Of a DNA stretch of 64,000 bases, positions 32,539 to 41,770 are shown in pieces. The notes below the pieces were generated by a model that worked only from the letters and a program-made list of their open reading frames with translations, was not told where the DNA came from and did not search any database. Positions within the stretch are counted from its first letter, which is position 1; each line of letters begins with the position of its first letter. Origin of the DNA: Candidatus Rifleibacteriota bacterium (GTDB taxonomy: Bacteria > Muiribacteriota > Ozemobacteria > Ozemobacterales > Ozemobacteraceae). A program made the position numbers and the translations under genes. The DNA lies in NCBI GenBank assembly GCA_905236675.1, contig CAJOND010000022.1:62001-126000 (forward strand), written 5' to 3'.

Positions 32539-33165
32539 ATGAAAAAAAGCACAAAATCGCATCAAGAAATAAGAAAAGAAGAAATAATCAATGCCTGTAT
32601 AGAATTATATAAAACTTTAAGCTTTAAAGACATTACTATAAAAGACATTGCAGAATACACAACCTTTTCTAGACCATCGATTTATAACTATTTTGAAACG
32701 AAGGAAGAAATATTCCTAAGCATATTTCAAAAAGAATATGAACTTTGGAAATTAGACCTAGATAAAATCGCTAAAAAGAAGGAAAAACTTACTAACAATC
32801 AATTTGCAAAACAGCTTGCAAAAACCTTAGAAAACAGATTTATGTTACTGAAACTTCTCTCAATGAATCAATACGATATGGAAGAACATAGTAGATTGGA
32901 AAGACTAATAGAATTTAAAATTGCATATGGTTCTTCAATGGAAGCTCTGGCAAATGCTTTAAAACGTGCTTTTCCAAATTATACAAAACTTCAATGCGAA
33001 AAGTTTATTTATGTTTTCATGCCTTTTATGATTGGAATTTACCCTTATGCTTTTGTTACAGAAAAACAAAACAAGGCCTTCGAAAAATCAGGAATAAAAT
33101 TCAAAAATCATACAGTATCAGAATTAGCTTGTAATGCTATATTAAAAATATTAGAAAACGAATAA
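32539..33165 (+). CDS. TetR/AcrR-family transcriptional regulator
   Basis: A 208-residue DNA-binding repressor. The N-terminal TetR helix-turn-helix is clear (ACIELYKTLSFKDITIKDIAEYTTFSRPSIYNYFETKEEIF), and the remaining 150 residues form the helical ligand-binding and dimer domain. It resembles the TetR group with longer helices and a Lys-rich N-terminus. An AAGGGG site lies about 11 bases before ATG 32539. It is divergent from the NifX-like gene and could control that gene, itself, or both, through the palindromes between them. No ligand can be predicted. Confidence 0.93.
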   Translation: MKKSTKSHQEIRKEEIINACIELYKTLSFKDITIKDIAEYTTFSRPSIYNYFETKEEIFLSIFQKEYELWKLDLDKIAKKKEKLTNNQFAKQLAKTLENRFMLLKLLSMNQYDMEEHSRLERLIEFKIAYGSSMEALANALKRAFPNYTKLQCEKFIYVFMPFMIGIYPYAFVTEKQNKAFEKSGIKFKNHTVSELACNAILKILENE

Positions 33166-33211
33166 AATATTAGTATTTTAATATTTACTTTTTATATATT
33201 AATTCTATTTT

Positions 33212-33256
33212 AAGAAACAAAAACAGCTTGCTTTTTGCAAGCTGTTTTTGTTTCTT
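33212..33256. terminator. Bidirectional terminator with 20-bp perfect stem
   Basis: The two 20-base arms at 33212-33231 and 33237-33256 are exactly complementary around a five-T loop. It separates the TetR gene from the end of the long minus-strand operon. Confidence 0.9.
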
Positions 33257-33273
33257 GAAATTAAAACTCTCTA

Positions 33274-34428
33274 TTAAAGCTGTAATGGGAACTGATCAGC
33301 CAAGCTTTGATCTAACAGATCACCTCTAAACCATGGTGGACAGTTTTTAGAAGTTCTCAAACTTACGAAAGCTTTAACAATTTCTGGGTCGAACTGAGTT
33401 CCTGAACATCGCTTAACTTCTTCAGTCGCTTCATCAAAGGTAAGAGGCTTACGATAAGGTCTGCAGGAAGTAATAGCATCAAAAGAGTCTGCAACACATA
33501 TTATTCTAGCACCTAAAGGTATTTCTTCTCCAGAAAGCTTGTCTGGATATCCTTTTCCATCATAACGTTCATGATGATGTTTAATTATTTCACAAACAGA
33601 GTGCAGGAATTCAATAGAATTTAGAATACCAGCACCAATATATGGGTGAGATTTAATTGTTTCAAATTCATCATCAGTTAAACGACCAGGTTTTAGAAGA
33701 ATTTTTTCAGAAATACCAATCTTACCTACATCATGAAGCAATGAAGCATGACGGATAGTATCCACTTCTGATTTAGGAAGCTGCATTTCAAGAGCAATAC
33801 CAACGCTTAAATCTGTAACACGTCTGGAATGTCCATGTGTATAACTATCTTTTGCATCTATTGCCGCAGCTAATGAACGAATAGTTTCAAGATAAACGTT
33901 CAAAAGATTATGATAAAGTCTAGCATTTTCAATAGCAATAGAAGCTTGAGAAGCCAGGGTTTCTAACAGGTCAAGATTTTCAGCAGTAAAAGGACCTTTC
34001 TTATCGCTTCTTCTTTCGCAGTTGATTACTCCAATAAGATTATCTTTATTAACCAACGGAGCCGACATAAGAGTGAGGTTTCTAGCAGAGAATTGCCCAA
34101 AATCCTGGTATTCTTTGCTAGCACCAGTATCGTCAAGTCTAATAGGTTTATGAGTTGCAGCAGCCTTACCTGCAATACCTTCTCCAACTCTCATTCTGAA
34201 ATCCTTAATGGAATCATTATCGAAGCCTCGATATACTTCAACATATAACTCATTTGAAGCATCATCATATAACATAAGGCTTGCACAATCTGCTTCAGTG
34301 ATTCTTGTTGTCATATCAATAAAGTAATTCAGAACAGAATCAAGATCTAATGAAGAGTTTATTGCTTTACCTAATTCCTGAATAAGGCTTAATTCAGTCT
34401 GTTTTTTCATGTAAACTTGCATTTGCAA
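33274..34428 (-). CDS. GAF and HD-GYP domain c-di-GMP phosphodiesterase (probably C-terminal half of the upstream protein)
   Basis: A 384-residue protein with one GAF domain (about residues 20-165) and an HD-GYP domain (about 180-365). The HD-GYP motifs are HDVGKIGI, HP..GA, the HH pair with HHHERYDGKGYP, and ADSFDAITSCRPYR. This domain degrades cyclic di-GMP. The frame begins at TTG or ATG codons with no ribosome site and overlaps the end of the 34394-36325 gene by 35 bases in a different frame. Removing one A from the A6 run at about 34405 joins the two into one protein (NASLHEKQTELSLIQELGK). A single four-GAF HD-GYP protein of about 1010 residues is the most likely original form. Confidence 0.88.
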   Translation of the reverse strand: MQMQVYMKKQTELSLIQELGKAINSSLDLDSVLNYFIDMTTRITEADCASLMLYDDASNELYVEVYRGFDNDSIKDFRMRVGEGIAGKAAATHKPIRLDDTGASKEYQDFGQFSARNLTLMSAPLVNKDNLIGVINCERRSDKKGPFTAENLDLLETLASQASIAIENARLYHNLLNVYLETIRSLAAAIDAKDSYTHGHSRRVTDLSVGIALEMQLPKSEVDTIRHASLLHDVGKIGISEKILLKPGRLTDDEFETIKSHPYIGAGILNSIEFLHSVCEIIKHHHERYDGKGYPDKLSGEEIPLGARIICVADSFDAITSCRPYRKPLTFDEATEEVKRCSGTQFDPEIVKAFVSLRTSKNCPPWFRGDLLDQSLADQFPLQL

Positions 34429-36325
34429 TAGCTTGAGAAATTTGTCCAGAAATACCGAGAAGTAAATTCAGATCATCTTCAAGAAAGGCATCGCCGTTGC
34501 GTTTGTTATTGACATTTAAAACGCCAAGAAGTTTGTCGTCATGAAGCAATATTGGAACAGAAAGAACAGAACGAGTCTTATAGTCTAATCTGCCTTGATG
34601 TTTTGAGAAACGATTGTCTTTAGAAATATCTTTAAGAAGAACAGGCTTACGATTCTGAGCAACCCAGCCAGCTATACCTTCGCCTGATTTAACCTCAATA
34701 CGACCAACCATATTGCTTGGTAAACCAATAGCAGCGTCAAGAGTTAAAACCTTCTTATTAGGGTTATAAGCCATCAAAGAACAGTTTTCAACATCCATAA
34801 CCTCTTGAACTTGTTGCAAGATGGTATCGAACAAAGTAGATATATTCAAAGTTCTTGAAACTGATGAACCTACTTTATACAAAGTTGATAAATAATCTAA
34901 TTTTCGTCTCGAATCGTTGAAAAGTCTTTCATTTTCAAAATGAGAAGTGATTATACGACCGATAGTGTTCAGCAAATCCTGATCAGATTCTGTAATCAAC
35001 TTTGGATTATCACAATGATATATTGCAAGAGTTCCAACAAAACGATTATCAGCTGTAATCAATGGAACAATTAGCATAGATTTTGCAAACTGGTCTAAGA
35101 AATTAACATGAGCAATTGTTCCATCATTAGCAGCATCTGTTATTAATAGAGTCTTTTTGTTAGCGGCTACCCAACCATGATATCCTTTTCCCATAGGAAC
35201 ATTTAAAGTTCCTAGCTCTTCAGGTAAGCCATAGGAAGCAAACATGGTCAATTCTTCCAAATCGCTATTGAAAAGCATAAGTGAAGCAGCACTGCTATCT
35301 GTTGCCTCACAAGCTTCTCTAAGCATTTGATTATAACCATCTATATCAAGGCTCCTGACAGAAAGCTTTTCAGATATGCTGAAAACTTTAGTAAGTTCTC
35401 TTAGTTTTTGATTGGAATCAGAAAGAAGTCTGGAGTTTTCCAAAACTCTAGAAACCATTGATGCTAATGTATTTAAGGATACTTCATCACTATTTGAAAA
35501 AGCACTGATTTCCTTGGAGTCAACAACAATTACTCCAACAAGATTGTCACCTATAAGTAATGGCATAGCCATTTCGGAATAGATAGGTTCAGGACTTTCA
35601 ACATATCGGCTATCAAGAAGAACATTTGGAACATTTAATGCTTCTTTATGTTCTGCAACCCAACCGGATATACCTTGTCCAAATTGAATTCTCAGCTTTT
35701 TAACTTCGTGAGGGTATCTACCTCTAGCTGCAGCAACTTCAAGACAATCGCTTTCATCTCTGCGAAGAAGCAAAGAACCACTTGTTGCACCAGTAATTTC
35801 AATAGCTATATCAATAACAAATTCTAGTAGATTCTGGAATTCCAAACTGGAATTCATAACAGTTGAAGCATGTTCTAGAACAGAAAGAATTTTTTCCTTT
35901 CTAGCTAGAGTATTCTTTTCAACAGCTAAATCAGCCATCTGGTCAAAAAATGACTGAACAGATTCTTCTGTTCCTTCAAGAATGGAGTCTGTAATTTCTG
36001 GAATATCAGAATTAGATTCATGTTTAGAGTTAATCTTAAAGAAAGGTCCTATTAAAACGGCTCCAAAAGCTGTGCCTTTATGCTTAAGCTTCAAAACTTT
36101 CAAGAAAGAACCATCTGGTCTTTCAAGAAGTTCAGAAGTAGGATAATCAACTATTTCGGTTGCATCTGTCAGCCCAGGCAAAATCTTTTCAATATCACCA
36201 ATAACTACATCGCCTCGTTCATTGAACGGTGTGATATGAAGCCTACTTAGCTTATACATACGGTTGATAAAGTTTCTCAACCGTTCCCTGTCACAGACTT
36301 CTTCTAAAAATATTTTTTTGACCAT
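34394..36325 (-). CDS. Triple-GAF sensor protein (probably N-terminal part of a GAF4-HD-GYP protein)
   Basis: A 643-residue cytoplasmic protein. After an N-terminal region of about 150 residues with a heme- or ligand-type alpha/beta look (DVVIGDIEKILPGLTDATEIV), it has three GAF domains: about 155-300, 315-465 and 480-635. Each shows the LLxxV/VMDV…GEGISGWVAEH/GKGYHGWVAAN/GEGIAGWVAQN signature and a LL.GV/LVGTL strand. GAF domains bind cyclic nucleotides or other small molecules. Its final residues (QISQAIANASLHEK) continue smoothly into the next gene if one A is removed. With the giant cyclase in the same window, a link between cyclic nucleotides and c-di-GMP turnover is possible but only inferred. 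Confidence 0.85.
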   Translation of the reverse strand: MVKKIFLEEVCDRERLRNFINRMYKLSRLHITPFNERGDVVIGDIEKILPGLTDATEIVDYPTSELLERPDGSFLKVLKLKHKGTAFGAVLIGPFFKINSKHESNSDIPEITDSILEGTEESVQSFFDQMADLAVEKNTLARKEKILSVLEHASTVMNSSLEFQNLLEFVIDIAIEITGATSGSLLLRRDESDCLEVAAARGRYPHEVKKLRIQFGQGISGWVAEHKEALNVPNVLLDSRYVESPEPIYSEMAMPLLIGDNLVGVIVVDSKEISAFSNSDEVSLNTLASMVSRVLENSRLLSDSNQKLRELTKVFSISEKLSVRSLDIDGYNQMLREACEATDSSAASLMLFNSDLEELTMFASYGLPEELGTLNVPMGKGYHGWVAANKKTLLITDAANDGTIAHVNFLDQFAKSMLIVPLITADNRFVGTLAIYHCDNPKLITESDQDLLNTIGRIITSHFENERLFNDSRRKLDYLSTLYKVGSSVSRTLNISTLFDTILQQVQEVMDVENCSLMAYNPNKKVLTLDAAIGLPSNMVGRIEVKSGEGIAGWVAQNRKPVLLKDISKDNRFSKHQGRLDYKTRSVLSVPILLHDDKLLGVLNVNNKRNGDAFLEDDLNLLLGISGQISQAIANASLHEKTD

Positions 36326-36371
36326 AAAATGACTTCCTGCTTATGCCAATAGGCATTTTAACTACAGAATA

Positions 36372-36899
36372 TTATTTAACAACTATAACAGAATTCAAAC
36401 CTTCGTATTTATTTTTAGTTGTTTCAGTTTTTGAATCAACAACCCAGTCGGTATCGTCAACAACATACTGATACTCATAAGTTCCTGGTTCTAGAGCCTT
36501 GGTGCATTTCCAAGTATTTCCATCTCTAGTCATTAAATCAGCATCTTTATTCCAGTTATTAAAAGAACCTACTAATGCAACTTTTGTAGCTTTTTCATTT
36601 TCATAAACAAAAGTTACACCATCAGCTACTTTTTTTTCTTCTTTACATTCAGCACAGTTTTTATCAGTGCAAGAAGCACATTCTTTGTTTTCTTCTACTG
36701 GTTCAGGCTTCTTTTCTTCTTTGCAGCCATCACAAGTATTTTCGGCACAACCGTTACATTCTGGTTTGTCATTATTTTTTCTGTTTTCAGCTTCCCACTG
36801 TTCTTCTTCTTCAAAGCTATGTTCGCGACCTACTATATAACCAACACCAAATACTGCCGCCATAATAAATAGCTTCCACACAAAGCGTAAAAATTTCAT
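36372..36899 (-). CDS. Membrane-anchored CBM48-type glycogen-binding domain with paired Cys motifs
   Basis: A 175-residue protein. One N-terminal membrane helix (FVWKLFIMAAVFGVGYIVG) is followed by an acidic region, then two copies of a C-x2-C-x4-C-x2-C motif (CNGCAENTCDGC and CASCTDKNCAEC) separated by Lys/Glu/Pro linkers. The last 85 residues form a CBM48/AMPK-beta-like glucan-binding domain (VTFVYENEKATKVALVGSFN, WNKDADLMTRDGNTW, LEPGTYEYQYVVDD). The helix has no obvious signal peptidase site, so the rest may remain anchored. The four-cysteine motifs could bind zinc or an Fe-S cluster, or form disulfides. It lies between the UvrD and GAF genes in the same orientation. Confidence 0.85.
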   Translation of the reverse strand: MKFLRFVWKLFIMAAVFGVGYIVGREHSFEEEEQWEAENRKNNDKPECNGCAENTCDGCKEEKKPEPVEENKECASCTDKNCAECKEEKKVADGVTFVYENEKATKVALVGSFNNWNKDADLMTRDGNTWKCTKALEPGTYEYQYVVDDTDWVVDSKTETTKNKYEGLNSVIVVK

Positions 36900-36931
36900 T
36901 AATTTTACCTCCGAAAAAAAATATCTAACTG

Positions 36932-39238
36932 TTATTTTATAACCCTAATTGAAGCATACTGCAAGAGTAAAGTTTTTGTACCGACTCTTTCAAAATTTAT
37001 AGTTACTTTGAAATCGTCTATTGTGGTTCCGGATACATCTATCACCTTTCCATGACCAAAAACATTATGAATTACAGAAACTTCTTTTTTTAAATTTACC
37101 ATAGTTCCCTGTTCTGTGTCATCTTTTATCGTTTCAGAAACTTTAGGTTTATCTATCCACTTAGTTTTAGCACTGAATGTAAAAGGATTTCCACTAGAAC
37201 CAGCCGGTCTTTTCCCAAAAGAATTTTTTGTAGGAACTTGATAATTTTTTGAAGAACCACTGTTGCTACTATATTTATTAGCTCCATATCTATTTGCCAT
37301 GCCACCAAAAGCATAACCAGTCTCAAGGTTTTCTCGCAAATCTATAGGTATTTCACCAACGAATCTTGAAGTCAAACAGGATTCCCATTGCCCAAATCTC
37401 ATTCGTCTTGTAGCATTAGTCATATAAAGCAATTCTTTTGCTCTAGTAATACCAACATAAGCTAGACGACGTTCTTCTTCTAAATCTTCTGATGAACTAT
37501 CTGAACGCATATGTGGGAAAATGCCATCTTCCATTGCAACCATAAAGACAATTGGAAATTCCAAACCTTTAGCATTGTGGAAAGTCATAAGATGGACCTT
37601 TTGAGATTTCTCGTTTATATCGTCAGCATCAGCATGAAGAGCCACATTTGCTAGATAATCATGTAAATTTAATTCAGGATTATCTATTTCCTGATACCTA
37701 ATATCGGAAACAAGAGATTCGACATTGTTTTTGCGGTCTTCGCAAGTTTCCGAGTCATCTTTTTTCAAATAATCAAAATAATCTATTTCATCTATTATTT
37801 CTTTACAAAGTTCATGGACAGACATCTGATTTGCTTTATCCATAAAGTCAATCATTTTTTTGAAAAAAGTTCCAATTTTTGAGTTTGGTTGTTGATCCGC
37901 TTCTAAAGTTACACCATCCCAGAGACTGCCATCCCCTTTTATATATAGTTTTTCAATAGTAGAATTACCAATACCTCTTTTTGGTGTATTAATAATACGT
38001 TCCAATGAAATAGAATCAGCAGGATTATCAATAACATGCAAATAGGCAAGAATATCTTTTACTTCTCGACGTTCAAAAAATTTAGTTCCGCCTGTTATTT
38101 CATAAGGAATCCTCAACCGTTGCAAAGCCTGTTCAGTAGTTCTTGTCAAGCTGTTCATTCTATAGAGTAAAGCAATATCGCCATAGTCTCTTCCTTTATT
38201 ATGAAGCTTTTCAATTTGTTCAACAATCCAGTTAGATTCTTCCCTGTCATCATAAGCCCTATAATATTTTATAAGCTCTCCACCGCTTTTGTCTGTCCAA
38301 AGTCTTTTGGGGTGCACACTATTATTATGGGAAATAACATCGCTTGCTGCATCAAGAATAACCTGAGTTGAACGATAGTTCTGTTCTAGCTTAACAACTT
38401 TTGCTCCAGAAAAATCATTGGCAAATTCCTGAATATTTCGGATAGTCGCTCCACGCCAGCTATATATTGATTGATCTTCGTCACCTACTACGCAAAGATT
38501 TCTAGTCTTAGACGAAAGGAGTCTAATAAGCCTGTATTGAGCTTGATTTGTATCCTGGTATTCATCTACAAGAAAATAACTATACTCGTTCTGAATACGT
38601 TCAAGCAGTTCAGGATTCTGGTTAAGAATGTAAAAAGCTTTAAAAATAAGATCATCAAAATCAACTGCATTATTTTTCTTTAAAGCAGCCTGGTAAGCTT
38701 CATAAACTTTCTGTATTGCTATATCTTGTGGCCCTACCCCATTACTACATATTTCAAAATAATTTTCAGACCCCACAAGTTCATTTTTAGCTTTAGAAAT
38801 TGCATCTGCACAAAGAGCTACAGGAAAAGTCTTTGTATCATACTTCAATTCTTTTAAAGTATTTTTCAATAATTTTTCGCTGTCAGACTGGTCATAAATA
38901 GTAAAAGCTTCCTCAAAGCCAGCGTATTTACTCCAACGTCTTAAAAGTCGGCAACAAAAAGCATGAAAAGTAGTCAGAGTAACTGCAGAAGCACCTACTA
39001 CAAGGCTTAAAACACGTTCTTTCATTTCTTTTGCAGCCTTATTAGTAAAAGTTACAGCAAGAATCTGAGATGGATCGACATGACAACATTCGATTAAATA
39101 AGCAATCCTAACTGTTAACATACGGGTTTTTCCAGACCCTGCCCCAGCTACAACAAGCAATGGACCCTCAGTTATTTGAACTGCTTCACGCTGTTTATCA
39201 TTGAGATTATTAAGTGTACTACTTATAGAACTATCCAA
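36932..39238 (-). CDS. pcrA: UvrD/PcrA superfamily 1 DNA helicase
   Basis: An ATP-dependent 3'-5' DNA helicase of 768 residues, slightly longer than typical PcrA. Helicase motifs are LNDKQREAV (Q motif), VVAGAGSGKTR (Walker A), VTFTNKAAKEM (Ia), DYQDTN preceded by FLVDE (motif II), GDEDQSIYSWRGA (III), LEQNYRST (IV), MTFHNAKGLEFPIVF (V) and EERRLAYVGITRAKELL (VI). The C-terminal tail ends in a KVIDVSGTTIDDF/INFERVGTKTL domain like PcrA. The start is placed at TTG 39238, with AGAGGG six bases before it. A longer frame reaching 39367 overlaps the previous gene and has no support. It acts in repair and replication restart. It lies 10 bases after the Hint gene. Confidence 0.95.
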   Translation of the reverse strand: MDSSISSTLNNLNDKQREAVQITEGPLLVVAGAGSGKTRMLTVRIAYLIECCHVDPSQILAVTFTNKAAKEMKERVLSLVVGASAVTLTTFHAFCCRLLRRWSKYAGFEEAFTIYDQSDSEKLLKNTLKELKYDTKTFPVALCADAISKAKNELVGSENYFEICSNGVGPQDIAIQKVYEAYQAALKKNNAVDFDDLIFKAFYILNQNPELLERIQNEYSYFLVDEYQDTNQAQYRLIRLLSSKTRNLCVVGDEDQSIYSWRGATIRNIQEFANDFSGAKVVKLEQNYRSTQVILDAASDVISHNNSVHPKRLWTDKSGGELIKYYRAYDDREESNWIVEQIEKLHNKGRDYGDIALLYRMNSLTRTTEQALQRLRIPYEITGGTKFFERREVKDILAYLHVIDNPADSISLERIINTPKRGIGNSTIEKLYIKGDGSLWDGVTLEADQQPNSKIGTFFKKMIDFMDKANQMSVHELCKEIIDEIDYFDYLKKDDSETCEDRKNNVESLVSDIRYQEIDNPELNLHDYLANVALHADADDINEKSQKVHLMTFHNAKGLEFPIVFMVAMEDGIFPHMRSDSSSEDLEEERRLAYVGITRAKELLYMTNATRRMRFGQWESCLTSRFVGEIPIDLRENLETGYAFGGMANRYGANKYSSNSGSSKNYQVPTKNSFGKRPAGSSGNPFTFSAKTKWIDKPKVSETIKDDTEQGTMVNLKKEVSVIHNVFGHGKVIDVSGTTIDDFKVTINFERVGTKTLLLQYASIRVIK

Positions 39239-39248
39239 TTTTTTCCCT

Positions 39249-40370
39249 CTAAATATAACTAGGTTTAGGTTTGCTAGACGGTGTATAACACATAACGACC
39301 CATTGACCTGTAATAAAATTATGCAAATCATTAACCTGAAGGTCATACAAAGGACCATCATAATCATATATTTCTATCTTATTAACAGCATCTTCTTCTA
39401 TTATTCCACGGGAATTTAAAATAGGAACCAACATCCCTCTTTTTAAATGAGAAGCTGGCAAAACATAAAAAGCTGCTTTTTTAGTCAATTGTATTTTTTT
39501 TACAACTTCTAAATTATCTAAGTTTGATACAGTTTTAACAAAAAGTTCTGCTTCTTCTAGATCTTCTCTTGTAACTTCCAAATACCAAAGACCATGATTT
39601 GAACGTTGCTTTCTAGCAATTTTAAACTGCTCAGCACTATTAGGATCACTAATACCTTGAATTTGTATTAGATGAGGGTAATGACCACTAGCTCCTTTTT
39701 CTTTTCCACCAAAAATAACAAACTGAACAGAATTACTATTAGGATTATCACTTTCAGAAAGCTTTAAAGTCATATGAGGATGTTCTATGAACATATTCGA
39801 ATCTCTAAGCAGTTCTTTTGCACCTACAGGAGTGTCAATACTGTCAAAAAGTGTTTTTATATGTTCATCAGTAAGCATGGAATCTTTATGTTTGGAATTA
39901 AAAGGTATATCTGGCAAACCATATTTTGCCATCACCAGCTTATGCATAAAGGTAGAGTTTGTCAGATTCGGATTATTTTCAATTACCCAGATTCTATCTG
40001 TAGCCGTGCGTTTACCGTCTATACCGGGATTAGGAATCATCATACCTAAAGCTTCGTGAATAATATCAGACGTTAAACCTATTCTAAATCCTAATGAAGA
40101 ACGCTCATGCAAATAAAGAGAATACATTCTCAAAGAAGGATTGAATCTTCCAAAACAAAGCTGATCCGGAGTGCATCTTAAAACCGCTCCTCTGCTGGTA
40201 GTTATCTGAAGCAGAGGGGTATTATTTACATTGTTTACAAAAACATCCTTTACATATGTATCATTAGTTTCACCCCAACCTGAAGATGCAACAATGTGGC
40301 TATTTTCACGTACATCTTTTATTTCTAGCATAGTATGTCCACAATATATTTTTGCATCTGTTGGAAGCAT
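39249..40370 (-). CDS. Stand-alone Hint/intein-like domain protein upstream of uvrD
   Basis: A 373-residue protein that I read as a Hint (intein-type) module. The start MLPTDAKIYCGHTMLEIKDV matches the beginning of an intein (Cys-Leu-Pro-x-Asp-x-x-Ile) with Met in place of the nucleophile Cys. The end, YDYDGPLYDLQVNDLHNFITGQWVVMCY, matches the intein C-terminal block, but His-Asn before Cys is replaced. The middle contains the TPDQLCF, RIGLTSDI, WVIENNPNLT and KYGLPDIPFN segments and the DTPVGAKELL ... HPH region that I recall from Hint modules attached to UvrD-type helicases. It ends 10 bases before uvrD. Splicing is probably lost. Function unknown. Confidence 0.7.
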   Translation of the reverse strand: MLPTDAKIYCGHTMLEIKDVRENSHIVASSGWGETNDTYVKDVFVNNVNNTPLLQITTSRGAVLRCTPDQLCFGRFNPSLRMYSLYLHERSSLGFRIGLTSDIIHEALGMMIPNPGIDGKRTATDRIWVIENNPNLTNSTFMHKLVMAKYGLPDIPFNSKHKDSMLTDEHIKTLFDSIDTPVGAKELLRDSNMFIEHPHMTLKLSESDNPNSNSVQFVIFGGKEKGASGHYPHLIQIQGISDPNSAEQFKIARKQRSNHGLWYLEVTREDLEEAELFVKTVSNLDNLEVVKKIQLTKKAAFYVLPASHLKRGMLVPILNSRGIIEEDAVNKIEIYDYDGPLYDLQVNDLHNFITGQWVVMCYTPSSKPKPSYI

Positions 40371-40399
40371 ATATTAATTACACCCTTTTTATATCTTAT

Positions 40400-41770
40400 T
40401 TATTTTTCACCTAACGAACGCTTTGCATTTCTAATATCTTTAATCATAGAAGCGGCATCTTTTGCGAGTTTACTATCTGGATCAACTGCTATAACTTTTT
40501 GATATGAACTTATAGCTTTATCATAAGCGGTTGTATCCCCAGCCAATCCTTTATCCATCCAGGCAAGGGCTAAATGATAATTATATTCCATATTATTTGG
40601 GTCTTTTTTTAATGCTTCGTTATATTTAGCTATAGCGTCATCAAGTTTCCCTTTTTTATATAATTTATAACCATCTTCATGAATTATTTCTGCTTCTTTT
40701 CTAGAAATTTCAGCTAAATCCCCATTTTTTTCCTGACCTCTTTTCTTAACATTAGCCCAAACATCGTCTTTTTCTGCTGCCGCTTTTGCTTTTGCACGGG
40801 CTTCTCTAGCAATTCTCATTTCTTCTTCACGCTTTTCAGCAGCTATACGAAGATTTTCCTGTTCTACCCATTTGTCTAAAGCTTGAAAATAAGGCTGAAG
40901 CTTATATTTATATTTTCCAGGATTGGAACGAAGGGGAGTTAACACTTCATTTGACTCGCCATAAAAACCATTGACATATAACAATATGCCGTGATAATAC
41001 CTGGTTTCTATATTTTTGGAGTCTTCTAAAAATCTTGCAGAATAAATCTTTGTTCCTTCTTCAACAATTCCTTTATCATCCTTTGAAGCTATAGTAGGAT
41101 CCTTGATCAAAAGCTCAAAATAAATATCTAAGGCTTGATTTAAACCCTGAGTGTTATAAGCTTGAAACACTGGTTCTAATGGTCCTGCACTATCTGAGAA
41201 ATACTTTTTATTTAATTCTGCATTTTCAGAATGTCTTTTTTCAACTTTATCTATTATTTCTTTCTTTTCATTAAAAGCTTCACGTGTAGAAATCAGAAGT
41301 TTTTTTTCTAATTTTTCCTCAATAATTTTATTTTCAGGAATAACCAATCCATATTTTCTATGGCTTGCGGTAGTCGAAGCAATACCTCCGATTGTTTCTG
41401 CTATTACAGGGTCTATTAAATCCTGTTTTACATATCTGTCTGATTCACCTAATAGCTTTTGTAACTCTTTAACTCTCGGATGATCTGGTGCCTGAATAGA
41501 AGCTTCTGTTAATAGTTTTCTTGCATTCACAGTATCTTTTTTATCTATATATATTTGTGCAAGCCATAATCTAGCTAAAAAGTTTGTTTTATCAATAATT
41601 AAAACGTTTTCAAATTCAAGAGCCGCTTCATTAAGCAACCCTTTCTTATAACAATTTTTACCACTTTCAAGAAATCCTTCTATGTCATCGTCCGTTTGAG
41701 CCAATAATGAAAAAGCTAAAGAATTAAATAATAAACAATAGATAAATAAGGATTTAGAAAATTTAATCAT
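40400..41770 (-). CDS. Exported TPR-repeat protein
   Basis: A 456-residue protein with a signal peptide (MIKFSKSLFIYCLLFNSLAFSLLAQ, cut before TDDD). It has TPR-like repeats in two places. The first group is near residues 25-115 (FLESGKNCYKKGLLNEAALEFENVLIID, ARLWLAQIYIDKKDTVNARKLL). The second is near 365-445 (GYKLYKKGKLDDAIAKYNEALKKDPNNMEYNYHLALAWMDKG). A coiled, charged stretch of Glu, Arg, Lys and Ala lies at about 300-350 (REARAKAKAAAEKDD). Its start overlaps the stop of the FG-GAP gene by four bases, so the two are co-translated. By context it may be a periplasmic scaffold for the pilus-like apparatus encoded upstream. Confidence 0.88.
   Translation of the reverse strand: MIKFSKSLFIYCLLFNSLAFSLLAQTDDDIEGFLESGKNCYKKGLLNEAALEFENVLIIDKTNFLARLWLAQIYIDKKDTVNARKLLTEASIQAPDHPRVKELQKLLGESDRYVKQDLIDPVIAETIGGIASTTASHRKYGLVIPENKIIEEKLEKKLLISTREAFNEKKEIIDKVEKRHSENAELNKKYFSDSAGPLEPVFQAYNTQGLNQALDIYFELLIKDPTIASKDDKGIVEEGTKIYSARFLEDSKNIETRYYHGILLYVNGFYGESNEVLTPLRSNPGKYKYKLQPYFQALDKWVEQENLRIAAEKREEEMRIAREARAKAKAAAEKDDVWANVKKRGQEKNGDLAEISRKEAEIIHEDGYKLYKKGKLDDAIAKYNEALKKDPNNMEYNYHLALAWMDKGLAGDTTAYDKAISSYQKVIAVDPDSKLAKDAASMIKDIRNAKRSLGEK

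Noticed and set aside
34400-34420. Programmed frameshift at the GAF/HD-GYP junction
   Set aside because: The A6 run would need a +1 shift, and no stop-plus-slippery arrangement or stimulating structure like that of prfB was seen; an indel is simpler.
39239-39367. A longer start for the UvrD/PcrA helicase
   Set aside because: The extra residues overlap the Hint gene in another frame and match no helicase; TTG 39238 has a good ribosome site.
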